A stretch of DNA of 64,000 bases from Thermodesulfobacteriota bacterium (GCA_034189135.1 JAXHVO010000021.1:1-64000), one strand, 5' to 3'; positions 16,277-25,991 are shown, counted from the stretch's first letter. A program made the numbers and translations. The notes: generated from the letters alone by a model not told the origin.

Positions 16277-17137
16277 CTATCTCCCGGATATCAATCCTTG
16301 GGGCCTGATCATGAGGACCACGATTAAAAATGCGAATGCGATGGCATCACGGTCCAAAAAGTCGCCAATGTAAATAGTGCCAAAAGCTTCGAGCACGCCC
16401 AGCAGCAGTGAAGCAATGAGAGTACCTCTGACGTTTCCCAAACCGCCCAGGACTATGATAGCCAAACCCTTATAACTGGGAACGCCGCCCATGGTTGGCT
16501 CGACTATATTGCTAAGAAGAGAAATAAAAATTCCGGCAATAGCGGCTAAAGCGGAGCCGATAAAAAAGTTCAGATATCTAACCTTAATGGTGTCGATGCC
16601 GAAAGACTTGGCCATCTCCGCATCGTCCACCGTAGCCCGCCATGCGATACCGATCCTTGTGCTCTGAGCCATGTATGAGAGCAAACCCAGCAAGACGATA
16701 GCGGTGACTACCATACTAATCTCCGCGGTCCTCAGGTTGACACCAACAAAGCTGATCTGTGATTGAAGCGGTGGATTGTTGTAAGTCAGTCCATAGGGTC
16801 CGAAAACCAGACGAAATATCTCTTCCATGGCAATGAACAGACCTATCGAGGCGATTAGAGCAACGTATGGGGGTCGGTTAAGGATGGGTTGGTAGCAGAT
16901 ACGATACATTAACATACCTACGATGCCGACAATTACGGCTGAAGAAATCATGGCCAGTGTCAAGCTGTCTGTGGCGTTGGTTATAATTAGTCCCAGATAT
17001 GCTCCCATGGCTAAAAGACCTGCGTGAGCCACGTGCAGGATGCGAAGCAAACCGTAGACCAGAGTCAGCCCCACGGCAATCATGGCATACATACTGCCGT
17101 AAATGAGTCCTTGAATCAACAATTCTAGGTATAGCAT
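16277..17137 (-). CDS. livH: Branched-chain-type ABC transporter permease (LivH-like)
   Basis: 286 residues, about eight TM helices. LivH signatures: GLIYGSMYAMIAVGLTLVYGLLRILHVAHAG, then ARATVDDAEMAKSFGID-type loop (WRATVDDAEMAKSFG) and GGLGNVRGTLIASLLLG. It pairs with LivM. A 132-base gap with strong hairpins separates it from the binding-protein gene, which probably lowers permease expression relative to the binding protein. Confidence 0.94.
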   Translation of the reverse strand: MLYLELLIQGLIYGSMYAMIAVGLTLVYGLLRILHVAHAGLLAMGAYLGLIITNATDSLTLAMISSAVIVGIVGMLMYRICYQPILNRPPYVALIASIGLFIAMEEIFRLVFGPYGLTYNNPPLQSQISFVGVNLRTAEISMVVTAIVLLGLLSYMAQSTRIGIAWRATVDDAEMAKSFGIDTIKVRYLNFFIGSALAAIAGIFISLLSNIVEPTMGGVPSYKGLAIIVLGGLGNVRGTLIASLLLGVLEAFGTIYIGDFLDRDAIAFAFLIVVLMIRPQGLISGR

Positions 17138-17178
17138 AAAAGTCGACTCCCGGTGAATATCCCGCAGATCATCCTTCA

Positions 17179-17244
17179 GGAGGCAGAGTTTATATCTCTA
17201 CCTCCATCTGGATCATAAGAATAGTAAACCTGTCTAGAGTTTAC
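17179..17244 (-). promoter_or_regulatory. Intercistronic hairpins between livK and livH
   Basis: In the minus-strand transcript two stems occur: GTAAAC/GTTTAC (17244-17224), followed by TATTCTT, and GGAGG-TAGAG pairing with CTCTG-CCTCC (17205-17179). The second would sequester or protect the 3' end. Such structures commonly stabilise the binding-protein message and reduce downstream readthrough. Confidence 0.45.
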
Positions 17245-17269
17245 CCTTCCAGGTATGCGTCAAACAGAT

Positions 17270-18424
17270 TTATTCTTCCGGTGGGGCAAGGAGTTTTGGA
17301 TCATCAATAATCGAATGCCTGTGCCAGTTACCACTTTTGACTATCTGATTCTGAACAGCCTTCATGACTTCTCCCAGCTTGTTGAAGGCAATCGTGCCGG
17401 TAGAAACCTTAAGATTAGTCTCAGCTATAGCTTTTCTCAAGGCTTTTGGATTTGTCGATCCGGCCCGCTTTAAGGCATCAGCAGCGACCATGATGGCTGT
17501 ATGGGCTGAAGCTGCCACCATATCTGCTTTGAAACCGGCTTTTTTCTCAAATTTTTTGATAAAACTTTTGGTCTCAGCAACATCCGAGTCGCGGTCCAGG
17601 CTGGTGGTGATGATCACCCCCTCTGATGCCTTACCGGCAATCTCAATGAATTTTTGTGAATCATATCCTTCCTGGCCGATAATTGGTACAGTCACACCGG
17701 CGGCTCTAAGCTGATTTACCAAAGGCCCGGCAGTAAAGTAGTACCCGGATGCATAAATGGCATCTGGATTGTCCGATTTGACCTTGGCCACTATCGAACC
17801 GAATTTTCTGTCCTTGATGGAGTATTGGTATTCATTAATTACTTTGACACCAAACTTATCGGTTGCATTTTTAAATCCGGCAGCCAACGACTTTCCAAAA
17901 TCATTTCTAAGGGTGATGATGACCACGCGTTTTTTGTTTAATATTTTTCCTATAAGCTTTGCCCCAGCGCGCCCCTGAATCTCACCCAAAAAAGAAGTTC
18001 GGAAAACATAATCACCGGCACGTGTGATGTCCGGATGGATGGCATAAGCGGATATAAAGGGTATGTTTGCTTCCTGAAACACACCGGCAGCTGACCTTGT
18101 TGCACCGGAATAACTACCGGAAACACCTATGACGACTTTGTCCTGACCAATAAGTTTATTTGCAATATGTATTGCTTGGGATGGCTGTGCCTGATCGTCG
18201 TATATCACCAGTTCAATCATCTTGCCATGAATCCCCCCTGCTTCGTTGATTTGTTCCAATGCCAGTTTTGCACCCTCTGATGCCGATTTGCCATCGGATG
18301 CTGCAAAGCCTGTCAAGGGAACATTGAGTCCAATTTTAATTTTTTTATCAGCCATTGCAATCCCTGCTACCACCGCTATACCCAAAAATAATACCAAAAC
18401 AATCACCGAAATTCTTTTAATCAT
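17270..18424 (-). CDS. livK: Periplasmic amino-acid-type binding protein (LivK-like)
   Basis: 384 residues: signal peptide (about 1-25), then a type I periplasmic-binding fold (KIKIGLNVPLTGFAASDGKSASEGAKLALEQINEAGGIHGKMIELVIYDDQ). It captures the substrate for LivHMGF. The ligand cannot be read from sequence; its place as first gene of the operon with ftcD-hutI-fchA and its HutC-operator promoter point to histidine, urocanate or imidazole derivatives. AAAGGAGG lies just before the ATG. Confidence 0.93.
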   Translation of the reverse strand: MIKRISVIVLVLFLGIAVVAGIAMADKKIKIGLNVPLTGFAASDGKSASEGAKLALEQINEAGGIHGKMIELVIYDDQAQPSQAIHIANKLIGQDKVVIGVSGSYSGATRSAAGVFQEANIPFISAYAIHPDITRAGDYVFRTSFLGEIQGRAGAKLIGKILNKKRVVIITLRNDFGKSLAAGFKNATDKFGVKVINEYQYSIKDRKFGSIVAKVKSDNPDAIYASGYYFTAGPLVNQLRAAGVTVPIIGQEGYDSQKFIEIAGKASEGVIITTSLDRDSDVAETKSFIKKFEKKAGFKADMVAASAHTAIMVAADALKRAGSTNPKALRKAIAETNLKVSTGTIAFNKLGEVMKAVQNQIVKSGNWHRHSIIDDPKLLAPPEE

Positions 18425-18587
18425 TTCCGTACCTCCTTTTTATCATGTTTTCAAAATTTATATATGTGTAATATACCGAAATTAATTTGTATATCTCAGC
18501 CAATATGGAACAATTTTATAAACCACGATCAAACCTGTCACCCTCTTCATCCTACAATAATCGTTTTTTATTTCAAATCTTAAAATA

Positions 18588-18597
18588 TGTATATACA
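18588..18597. promoter_or_regulatory. HutC operator (livK promoter, downstream site)
   Basis: TGTATATACA, a perfect palindrome just downstream of the predicted livK start of transcription (near 18608). It is one of four copies, found only in the two control regions flanking hutC. Binding would block the liv-hut operon. Confidence 0.8.
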
Positions 18598-18616
18598 ATT
18601 TAACTTTAATTATTAA

Positions 18617-18645
18617 TATATACTTTTTTGAATGCGCATTTTCAA
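18617..18645 (-). promoter_or_regulatory. Sigma-70-type promoter of the liv-hut operon
   Basis: On the minus strand, TTGAAA (18645-18640), a 17-base spacer, then TATATA (18622-18617). It is bracketed by the two TGTATATACA operators, which fits repression by HutC. The remainder of the 300-base region 18425-18726 is AT-rich and empty. Confidence 0.6.
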
Positions 18646-18651
18646 ATTAGT

Positions 18652-18661
18652 TGTATATACA
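18652..18661. promoter_or_regulatory. HutC operator (livK promoter, upstream site)
   Basis: TGTATATACA within TTGTATATACAT, just upstream of the -35 box of the livK promoter. It is spaced 64 bases from the other livK operator, so both could be held by a looped or paired repressor. Confidence 0.8.
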
Positions 18662-18726
18662 TCTTATATTTCTGGTAACAGTCCTCATTTTTTATGTCAA
18701 GTTTTTATTCTTTGTTTTAAATATCT

Positions 18727-19467
18727 CTAATATAAAATTCCTAATGACTTCTGATCAATTTTTTCACCCGGCTTGAAATTATCTTCAAATGCAAGTTCAC
18801 CACGGATATAATATTCCACAAATGTGACCGGTTTTTCGAAAGTATAAGTTAAACGCTTGATATGAAAAGCAGGATGACCGGGAGGTTCATGGAATATTTC
18901 TGCAATTTCTTTTGTCATGGACAAAGCGGTCATTCGTTGCCAGACTTTGGTAAGCGGTAGGTTGAACTTTTTCACTAAAAGCTCGTGTATGGATATTTTT
19001 TCTAAATTTTCCCAAAGAATACCGCCGCATAAATCTCCACGTAAAAATCTGATTTCGTATCGAACCGGTTTTTCATTAAAAAAATGCAACCGTCGCGCAA
19101 GAATTGTTTGCTGTTTATATTGTAGCCTTTCGACAACTTCCTGTGGAGGCTCGGCTACAGGTTGAAGCTGTAATACTTTTGTGGTCAGTTTTACGTTTAA
19201 TTCCTCGGCCTGTTGCCATGAGGGTTGAACTTTAAAATATCCTTGTGAAAAATTACGCTTTTTTACAAAAGTCCCCTTCCCCTGAATTCGTTTAACATAA
19301 CCGTCATTCTCCAGCTCGGTTAATGCTCTGCGCGCAGTCATGCGGCTGACGGTGAACCTCTTTGCCAGCTGATTTTCTGATGGCAAGGCCGCTTTAAAAT
19401 GATTCAGCCTGATGCCTTGAAGAAGATGCTGCTTAATTTGCTGGCATTTGGTATTTTGATTTCTCAT
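18727..19467 (-). CDS. hutC: GntR/UTRA histidine-utilisation repressor
   Basis: 246 residues: N-terminal GntR winged helix (about 1-70: LPSENQLAKRFTVSRMTARRALTELENDGYVKRIQGKGTFV) and a C-terminal UTRA ligand domain (about 90-240: ARRLHFFNEKPVRYEIRFL, PAFHIKRLTYTFEKPVTFVEYYIRG). HutC proteins bind urocanate as inducer. It is divergent from hutU and upstream of the liv-hut operon. A TGTATATACA site (19496-19505) lies just before its own start, so it probably represses itself. Confidence 0.9.
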   Translation of the reverse strand: MRNQNTKCQQIKQHLLQGIRLNHFKAALPSENQLAKRFTVSRMTARRALTELENDGYVKRIQGKGTFVKKRNFSQGYFKVQPSWQQAEELNVKLTTKVLQLQPVAEPPQEVVERLQYKQQTILARRLHFFNEKPVRYEIRFLRGDLCGGILWENLEKISIHELLVKKFNLPLTKVWQRMTALSMTKEIAEIFHEPPGHPAFHIKRLTYTFEKPVTFVEYYIRGELAFEDNFKPGEKIDQKSLGILY

Positions 19468-19495
19468 TCTTTATCTTTATTATTCCAGCAATAAA

Positions 19496-19505
19496 TGTAT
19501 ATACA
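19496..19505. promoter_or_regulatory. HutC operator (hutC side)
   Basis: TGTATATACA inside ATGTATATACAT, 28 bases upstream of the hutC start; the likely autoregulation site. Confidence 0.8.
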
Positions 19506-19657
19506 TCAATACATTTTAAAACTGTGTTGGCAATGAGCCAAATAAACGTTATATTTCTTTATGTTGTAAATCAAATATTTTATCCTATTTTATCATTAAA
19601 CTATATTACAGGACTGACAAGCTATTGCATATTCAATCTATTTTGTCGATATTTTTC

Positions 19658-19685
19658 TTGACAATTAAAAAATATATTGTATAAA
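19658..19685 (+). promoter_or_regulatory. Sigma-70-type promoter of hutU
   Basis: TTGACA (19658-19663), 16-base spacer, TATAAA (19680-19685). The expected start near 19692 falls on the operator at 19693. Confidence 0.75.
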
Positions 19686-19692
19686 CATAAAA

Positions 19693-19702
19693 TGTATATA
19701 CA
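19693..19702. promoter_or_regulatory. HutC operator (hutU side)
   Basis: TGTATATACA within ATGTATATACAA, covering the predicted transcription start of hutU, a position that would block initiation. Confidence 0.8.
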
Positions 19703-19779
19703 ACTTATTTTACTGGAGAGTAACCGCACGGGATCAACTAAAAACTCCATCATTTGACAACCCACCTTATTAAGGAGAC

Positions 19780-21819
19780 ATGATTCACATGAAAATGCTT
19801 TCCAATCATCAAATATCTAAAACAATGAATATCAAGTTGGATGATAAACTTCCGGAAATGCCAGAATTTGTTAAAGGCATTCGCCGTGCGCCTGACAGAG
19901 GATTCCGTCTTTCTAAGAATCAGACCGAAATTGCCTTAAAAAATGCTCTTCGTTACATCCCGGAAAAACTTCAGCCTGTGCTGGTACCGGAATTTTTAAA
20001 AGAACTAAAGGAAAGAGGAAGAATCTACGGTTATCGTTATCGACCCAAAGGACATATAAAGGCAAAACCCATTGACTCCTATCGTAGTAACTGTCTGGCA
20101 GGTAAAGCTTTTCAACTCATGATCGATAATAATTTAGATTTTGACGTGGCTCTCTATCCCTATGAGCTGGTTACATATGGCGAGACCGGTAGTGTATGTC
20201 AAAACTGGATGCAATATCGACTGATTAAGATGTACTTGGAAGCACTAACCGAAGAGCAGACACTGGTGGTTCAATCCGGCCATCCTCTTGGCTTGTTCAA
20301 ATCCGGACCTGAAAATCCCAGGGTAATTATCACCAACGGCTTAATGGTTGGATTGTATGATAATTTGAAAGACTGGGAAGTTGCCACTCAAATGGGTGTT
20401 TCCAGCTACGGCCAGATGACTGCCGGCGGCTGGATGTACATCGGCCCACAGGGCATTGTCCATGGCACCTATAATACGTTGCTCAATGCAGCACGATTAA
20501 AATGCAATGTCGGACCTGACGAAGATTTGCAGGGTTTGTTGTTTGTCTCATCCGGTCTGGGTGGCATGAGCGGGGCTCAGCCTAAAGCCGCAGAAATTTC
20601 CGGCGCAGTATCAATCATTGCCGAGGTGGATTTCTCTCGCATTCAGTCCAGGAACGAACAAGGATGGGTTAAAATAATCTCTTCTGATCTTGACGATGTC
20701 TTTGCAAAAGCAAATGAGGCGATAAAGTCGAAAACCCCTCTATCCATTGCCTATCATGGCAACATAGTGGATCTTTTGGAATACATAGTTGCCCAGAATA
20801 TTAAGGTGGATCTTCTCACCGATCAGACCTCCTGCCATGTTGTTTATGATGGCGGTTACTGCCCGCAGGGCATTACTTTTGAAAAAAGAACGCAGCTTCT
20901 TGCCTCAGACCGGGCTGCTTTCAAAAAGCAAGTGGATAAAAGTCTTAAGCATCATTTTGAGCTGGTTAGAATTTTGGTAGACAGAGGCGTCTATTTTTTT
21001 GACTATGGGAATTCCTTCATGAAAGCTGTTTTTGACGCAGGAGTCAAAGAGATTTCAAAAAATGGAAAAGACGACAAAGACGGTTTCATCTTTCCATCCT
21101 ATTTTGAAGATATTATGGGACCCATTTTTGACTATGGATATGGTCCGTTCCGCTGGGTCTGCCTGAGCGGAAAGCATGAGGATCTGGTGAAAACCGATCA
21201 TGCGGCCATGCACTGCATTGACCAGAAACGCAGAGCAGAAGACCGGGATAATTATGTTTGGATTAGGGACGCGGAAAAGAATAAACTGGTGGTGGGAAGC
21301 CAGGCCCGCATCCTGTATCAGGATGCCGCAGGACGCATGCGAATCGCCTTGAAATTTAATGAGCTGGTGAGAAACAACGAAGTCGGCCCCATCATGATCG
21401 GCAGGGATCACCATGACCCCGGCGGAACCGACTCCCCTTTCAGAGAGACCGCTAATATCAAAGACGGAAGTAACGTCACTGCAGATATGAGCATCCACTG
21501 TTTTGCCGGTAATGCCGCAAGAGGTATGTCTCTGGTGGCCTTGCATAATGGAGGTGGAACAGGCATCGGAAAAGCGATCAATGGTGGATTTGGTTTGGTA
21601 TTGGACGGCAGTGAAAGAATTGATAAAATTATTCGGTCGGCCCTTTCATGGGATGTTTTGGGTGGGGTGGCCAGAAGGAACTGGGCGCGCAACCCCAACG
21701 CCATGTCCGTTGCTATGGAATATAATCGTAACAATCCAAACAGCGACCAGATTACCATCCCCTATATTCCGGATGAGGATCTTGTGAAGACTGCGGTTGC
21801 AGATGTTTTTAATAAATAA
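19780..21819 (+). CDS. hutU: Urocanate hydratase (long form)
   Basis: 679 residues. Motifs: SNCLAGKAFQLMIDNN, QSGHPLGLFKSGPENPRVIITNG, the NAD-binding region GLGGMSGAQPKAAEISG, and DQTSCHVVYDGGYCPQG. It hydrates urocanate to imidazolonepropionate using tightly bound NAD+. The common form is about 550 residues; the longer ~670-residue form occurs in various anaerobes. AAGGAG is only 2 bases before ATG 19780 and 11 before ATG 19789, so either start is possible. Divergent from hutC and repressor-controlled. Confidence 0.96.
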   Translation: MIHMKMLSNHQISKTMNIKLDDKLPEMPEFVKGIRRAPDRGFRLSKNQTEIALKNALRYIPEKLQPVLVPEFLKELKERGRIYGYRYRPKGHIKAKPIDSYRSNCLAGKAFQLMIDNNLDFDVALYPYELVTYGETGSVCQNWMQYRLIKMYLEALTEEQTLVVQSGHPLGLFKSGPENPRVIITNGLMVGLYDNLKDWEVATQMGVSSYGQMTAGGWMYIGPQGIVHGTYNTLLNAARLKCNVGPDEDLQGLLFVSSGLGGMSGAQPKAAEISGAVSIIAEVDFSRIQSRNEQGWVKIISSDLDDVFAKANEAIKSKTPLSIAYHGNIVDLLEYIVAQNIKVDLLTDQTSCHVVYDGGYCPQGITFEKRTQLLASDRAAFKKQVDKSLKHHFELVRILVDRGVYFFDYGNSFMKAVFDAGVKEISKNGKDDKDGFIFPSYFEDIMGPIFDYGYGPFRWVCLSGKHEDLVKTDHAAMHCIDQKRRAEDRDNYVWIRDAEKNKLVVGSQARILYQDAAGRMRIALKFNELVRNNEVGPIMIGRDHHDPGGTDSPFRETANIKDGSNVTADMSIHCFAGNAARGMSLVALHNGGGTGIGKAINGGFGLVLDGSERIDKIIRSALSWDVLGGVARRNWARNPNAMSVAMEYNRNNPNSDQITIPYIPDEDLVKTAVADVFNK

Positions 21820-21926
21820 AGGCTGACAAAAAAGCCGGTCGCATAAAAAATATAGCCCAACATATCGTTTAGCATATTTCTGGTGAACAAATCTCGATTT
21901 TGAAATGATGGTTTGGATCACCACAT

Positions 21927-22925
21927 TTATCCTTTAAAAGACAATTCTCCAGCACGAAGACATGCCTGCAAATGATTCTTTCCAATGCTTCCAGGTGCAG
22001 GAGACAATTCCGGTTCTTCTTTCCTACAACGATCTGTCACATACTGACAGCGGGTATGAAAAACACACCCGGACGGTGGATGGATCGGTGAGGGAACATC
22101 TCCCTTTAGAATCTGTTTTTTCTTTCTTATAGCAGGATCAGGAACCGGAATGGCCGATATGAGTGCATGGGTATAAGGATGCGCAGGCCTTTGATAAAGG
22201 GTGTCGGCATCCGTATATTCCACGATTTTGCCCAGGTACATCACGGCAATACGATCTGAAATATGTTTTACCACTGAAAGGTCGTGAGCAATAAAAATAT
22301 AAGATAGTTTCATCTCCTCCTGAAGCTCTAAAAGCAGATTTAAAATTTGTGATTGAATTGATACATCAAGGGCAGATACCGGTTCATCACAAATAATCAT
22401 TTTTGGTTTCAGTGCGATAGCCCTTGCGATACCAATTCGCTGTCGCTGACCGCCGCTGAATTCATGGGGAAACCGATTGATGGCATTTTCATTAAGCCCG
22501 ACTCGTTCAAGCAGTTTGTTTACCTCTATCTTGCGCATTTCGGATGTACCAATTCCATGAATAATAAAAGGTTCTTCCAGAATATCACCCACCGTCTGCC
22601 TGGAATCCAATGATTCAAAAGGATCTTGAAATATAATCTGCAAATCCCTCCGCAACTCTCTAAGTTCCTTGCGGCTGATATGCGACATATCTTTTCCATC
22701 AAATATTACTTTTCCTTCAGTCGGCCTATAGAGTCTGGCTATACTGCGACCGACCGTTGTTTTGCCACAACCGGATTCTCCCACCAGTCCAACGGTTTCG
22801 CCTGCTTTTACTTTAAGGGAAATTCCGTCAGCGGCATATACTTTGCCAATTCGCCTCCAGAGTATACCCCCGTGGATGGGGAAATGCATTTTCAGATTTT
22901 TAACTGCCAGCAAATACTCGGACAT
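21927..22925 (-). CDS. oppF: Oligopeptide ABC transporter ATPase (OppF/DppF-like)
   Basis: 332 residues: Walker A GESGCGKTT, signature FSGGQRQRIGIARAI, Walker B MIICDEPVSALDVS, and the Opp-type C-terminal Cys cluster (GCVFHTRCQYVTDRC...LQAC) that binds Fe-S or metal in this subfamily. It is the second ATPase of the peptide importer and the last gene of the opp set. Confidence 0.94.
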   Translation of the reverse strand: MSEYLLAVKNLKMHFPIHGGILWRRIGKVYAADGISLKVKAGETVGLVGESGCGKTTVGRSIARLYRPTEGKVIFDGKDMSHISRKELRELRRDLQIIFQDPFESLDSRQTVGDILEEPFIIHGIGTSEMRKIEVNKLLERVGLNENAINRFPHEFSGGQRQRIGIARAIALKPKMIICDEPVSALDVSIQSQILNLLLELQEEMKLSYIFIAHDLSVVKHISDRIAVMYLGKIVEYTDADTLYQRPAHPYTHALISAIPVPDPAIRKKKQILKGDVPSPIHPPSGCVFHTRCQYVTDRCRKEEPELSPAPGSIGKNHLQACLRAGELSFKG

Positions 22926-23022
22926 ATTTTTTTAGCTCGATTGATTTCAAATCAAACCCAATACGAAGTTTAACTTGTCAGTTTTCAAACCTTATCGTCA
23001 CCAAATCTCTTGCCCTCAGGAT

Positions 23023-23997
23023 TTAATAGAGAAAACAACTCACCAAATGGTTCTCACCCACTGACTTCAGCGGTGGTACTTCGATTTGGCAACGCGGCAT
23101 GGCCTTTGGGCAACGGTTTTGAAATCGACATCCTTTGGGCAATTCGTAAAGACTCGGTACCATGCCTTTAATTGTGTTCAGTTCGATTTTTCTTTCATTT
23201 TCAAGTCTTGGAATTGATGAAAGCAAACCCATACTGTAAGGGTGTTTTGGATTTTTAAAGAGTTCTTTCACCGGCGCTTTTTCTGCTATTTGACCGGCAT
23301 ACATGACCAAAACATCATCACAGATTTCCGCGATCACCCCAAGGGCGTGTGTAATGAAAATGATGGCCATACCGGTTTGCCGCTGCAAAATTTCCATCAA
23401 TTCTAAAATCTGTGCCTGTATGGTGACATCAAGTGCTGTGGTGGGTTCATCGGCAATCAGGATATCCGGTTCACCTGCCAAAGCCATTGCAATCATCACC
23501 CGCTGACGCATGCCCCCTGAAATCTGATGGGGATACTCCTCCATCCGCTGTACTGGCTCAGGAATACCCACTTTTTGGATCATTTTAATCGATTTTTCCC
23601 GGATCTCTTTATCGTTCATTTTCGGAAAATGGAGCTGAAAAACTTCACCGAGTTGTCTGGCGATTTTATGCACCGGGTTCAACGCAGTCATCGGTTCCTG
23701 GAAAATCATGGAGATGCCATATCCCCTTATTTCATGCATCTTTTCTGCAGGAAGCTTGGCAATGTCTTTATCATGAAAAATAATTTCCCCGTTTTCAATG
23801 ATACCGATGGGTTTTGGCAGAAGCCTCATGATAGAAAGTGCGGTGACACTTTTCCCACACCCGGATTCCCCCACAATTCCCAGAGTCTGGCCCTTCTTTA
23901 CTGCGAAGCTGACATTTTCAACCGCTCGAATCCGGCCCTGTTCAGTATCAAAGGCGGTAACAAGGTTTTTAACTTCTAGAATCACTGGGTTGTTCAA
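23023..23997 (-). CDS. oppD: Oligopeptide ABC transporter ATPase (OppD/DppD-like)
   Basis: 324 residues: Walker A GESGCGKSV, signature ISGGMRQRVMIAMAL, Walker B ILIADEPTTALDVT, and the C-terminal CRFQNRCPKAMPRC...LVSC cluster. It pairs with OppF. A 97-base gap separates it from oppF without an evident terminator. Confidence 0.94.
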   Translation of the reverse strand: MNNPVILEVKNLVTAFDTEQGRIRAVENVSFAVKKGQTLGIVGESGCGKSVTALSIMRLLPKPIGIIENGEIIFHDKDIAKLPAEKMHEIRGYGISMIFQEPMTALNPVHKIARQLGEVFQLHFPKMNDKEIREKSIKMIQKVGIPEPVQRMEEYPHQISGGMRQRVMIAMALAGEPDILIADEPTTALDVTIQAQILELMEILQRQTGMAIIFITHALGVIAEICDDVLVMYAGQIAEKAPVKELFKNPKHPYSMGLLSSIPRLENERKIELNTIKGMVPSLYELPKGCRFQNRCPKAMPRCQIEVPPLKSVGENHLVSCFLY

Positions 23998-24031
23998 CTA
24001 TTATTCCTTTCAGTCATTGGCTTAAGTCCGG

Positions 24032-25933
24032 TCAATTGTCCTTGTATGTTTTATCTATAATGGTCGTCGGCAAAAACGTTTTTTTCTTTTTCATGGCTTT
24101 TTTAGTCTCTTCATACCGCTTTTGGTCGTACCAGAAAAGTCCGCCGGTAAAACTGTTAAAGGGAGCAAACAGGTTCTCAGAATGTTTCGTTCCCGGGATC
24201 TTTGGAAGCCGCCACCATCTCCAGTATGCCACACGCAAATAAGGCTTCATGGCTTCCGGAACAAATGCTCCTATTTCATGGATCTTCTGTTGAATGATCA
24301 GTGACAGTCTTATTCTTTCTTGTTCATCAAGAGAATTTCGATATGTTTCAATCAGCTTGTCCAGTTCAGCATCATCCGTATTGGTAACATTATTGGTTTG
24401 AGGTTTATGCGCGTTGTCCGAATGAATGGTTTGCCAATACGAAGGTCGAAGGTTGGTGCCAAATCCCATCCAGACCGCCTCATGGCGGTTTTCGCTAATC
24501 TTTTTGTACCATGCGCTTGGATCCAGCTTGGAAAGTCTCAATTTCACCCCGGCCTTTTTGGCTTCCTCTTTTAAAACCACCAGCTTGGGGGTATGATGTT
24601 CAGAGCCGTAAGTCATCTCCACCGAAAAGCGCCTCCCATTTTTCACCCATATACCGTCGGCACCTCTTTCCCAACCTGCTTTTTTCATGTAATCATTTAC
24701 CTTTTCAAGAGCAAACCGCCTGGCTTTAATACTGTTATTTGAATAGGGTCCGTAACCCACATAACCGTGTTCAAGCCTAATAAAGTCGTTCCGTAGCACT
24801 TCCTCAATCACCTTTTGCATATTCAAAGCATGTGCAAAAGCATACCTCACATTTCTGTCTTTAAAAATATCTTTGTCCTGATTGAGCCATACTCCAAAAG
24901 GCGACCGGGTTGTATCGTTGTAAAACCATACTCTATTAACATAACCATGATCAATGACCGGTGTATGGCTCTTGACATGCCAGTACTTGGGCAATCCCAA
25001 ATCGAAAACATCAATCTTTGCTTTTTTGAAATACTCCCATTCTAGATTGTCCTCCCTTACCACACTAAATATGACACGATTCACGTTAAATCGATTTTTG
25101 AAATAGCGCAGTTCTTTGGCCCACCATTCCTTTTTTCGTTTGAACTTTACATATTTGCCTTTCTTAAAATCGGATATCTGATAAGGTCCTGTGTTTGGTA
25201 CAATTTTCCAGTTGTATTTCCTCACAAAATCACTTTTGAGTTGACCAAAGTAATGCCTGGGAGTCGGCGCCAGTGAAAGTTTAAGATGGAGATCGGGTTG
25301 TGCTTTGGTGCTAATAACTGCCAAGGTGTGGTCATCATAAACAATGACGTTCTCAATTTCTTCCGTGTAATAGTTATTGTACCAAGGTGCCACAATATAT
25401 TTCGAACGCATAAACTCTATGGTATAGGCATAATCATGCGCTGTAACAGGCGCCCAGTCGGACCATCGGGCAGATTTGTTGAGCCTAAAATACATCGTTT
25501 TTTTATCTTTGCCATAAGCCCAGTGGGTGGCAAGTTCCGGGACGATGTTCATGGTATTAGGGTGAAGCCCTATCAGGGAAAGTTGGTTACCGAGAATCGC
25601 GCTTCTGAATTCAGTGTTTGAATCGGGTCCCACGGTGCGAAAGGTCAACGGGAAGCTCCTAACGGATAGCTTCAAAGTCCCTCCCTTTTCTGTTTTTACA
25701 GCTGAAAAAACACGGTCCGAATTATTGGTTAACCATTTTAAGTTAGGGGGAAGAGGTGTTTTAGAAATATCTGCTTTGAAAATCACCTTGTTTTCAGCCA
25801 AGTTCGCCTGGCTCGATCCGACCTCTCCTGAGCTTTTACTCTGGTATGCAACCATAAACACAACCAGCAAAAACATCATGGCAATTAGAGCAACTGCTAA
25901 CAAAAAAGTTTTTTCTTTGGATGTTGTTGCCAT
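24032..25933 (-). CDS. oppA: Oligopeptide-binding protein (SBP family 5)
   Basis: 633 residues: N-terminal TM or signal anchor (about 10-30), then the family 5 solute-binding fold (LIGLHPNTMNIVPELATHWAYGKDKKTMYFRLNKSARWSDWAPVTAHDYAYTIEF-type region, FAHALNMQKVIEEVL). It is larger than the usual 520-560 residues. No lipobox Cys is seen, so it may stay anchored by the uncleaved N-terminus. It delivers peptides to OppBC. Position between permease and ATPase genes is typical of some gamma- and deltaproteobacterial sets. Confidence 0.9.
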   Translation of the reverse strand: MATTSKEKTFLLAVALIAMMFLLVVFMVAYQSKSSGEVGSSQANLAENKVIFKADISKTPLPPNLKWLTNNSDRVFSAVKTEKGGTLKLSVRSFPLTFRTVGPDSNTEFRSAILGNQLSLIGLHPNTMNIVPELATHWAYGKDKKTMYFRLNKSARWSDWAPVTAHDYAYTIEFMRSKYIVAPWYNNYYTEEIENVIVYDDHTLAVISTKAQPDLHLKLSLAPTPRHYFGQLKSDFVRKYNWKIVPNTGPYQISDFKKGKYVKFKRKKEWWAKELRYFKNRFNVNRVIFSVVREDNLEWEYFKKAKIDVFDLGLPKYWHVKSHTPVIDHGYVNRVWFYNDTTRSPFGVWLNQDKDIFKDRNVRYAFAHALNMQKVIEEVLRNDFIRLEHGYVGYGPYSNNSIKARRFALEKVNDYMKKAGWERGADGIWVKNGRRFSVEMTYGSEHHTPKLVVLKEEAKKAGVKLRLSKLDPSAWYKKISENRHEAVWMGFGTNLRPSYWQTIHSDNAHKPQTNNVTNTDDAELDKLIETYRNSLDEQERIRLSLIIQQKIHEIGAFVPEAMKPYLRVAYWRWWRLPKIPGTKHSENLFAPFNSFTGGLFWYDQKRYEETKKAMKKKKTFLPTTIIDKTYKDN

Positions 25934-25991
25934 AACCCTTTCACATCTCTTTGCTTTAAACTACAATGGTCATAAAAGCCACAATTGCGAA

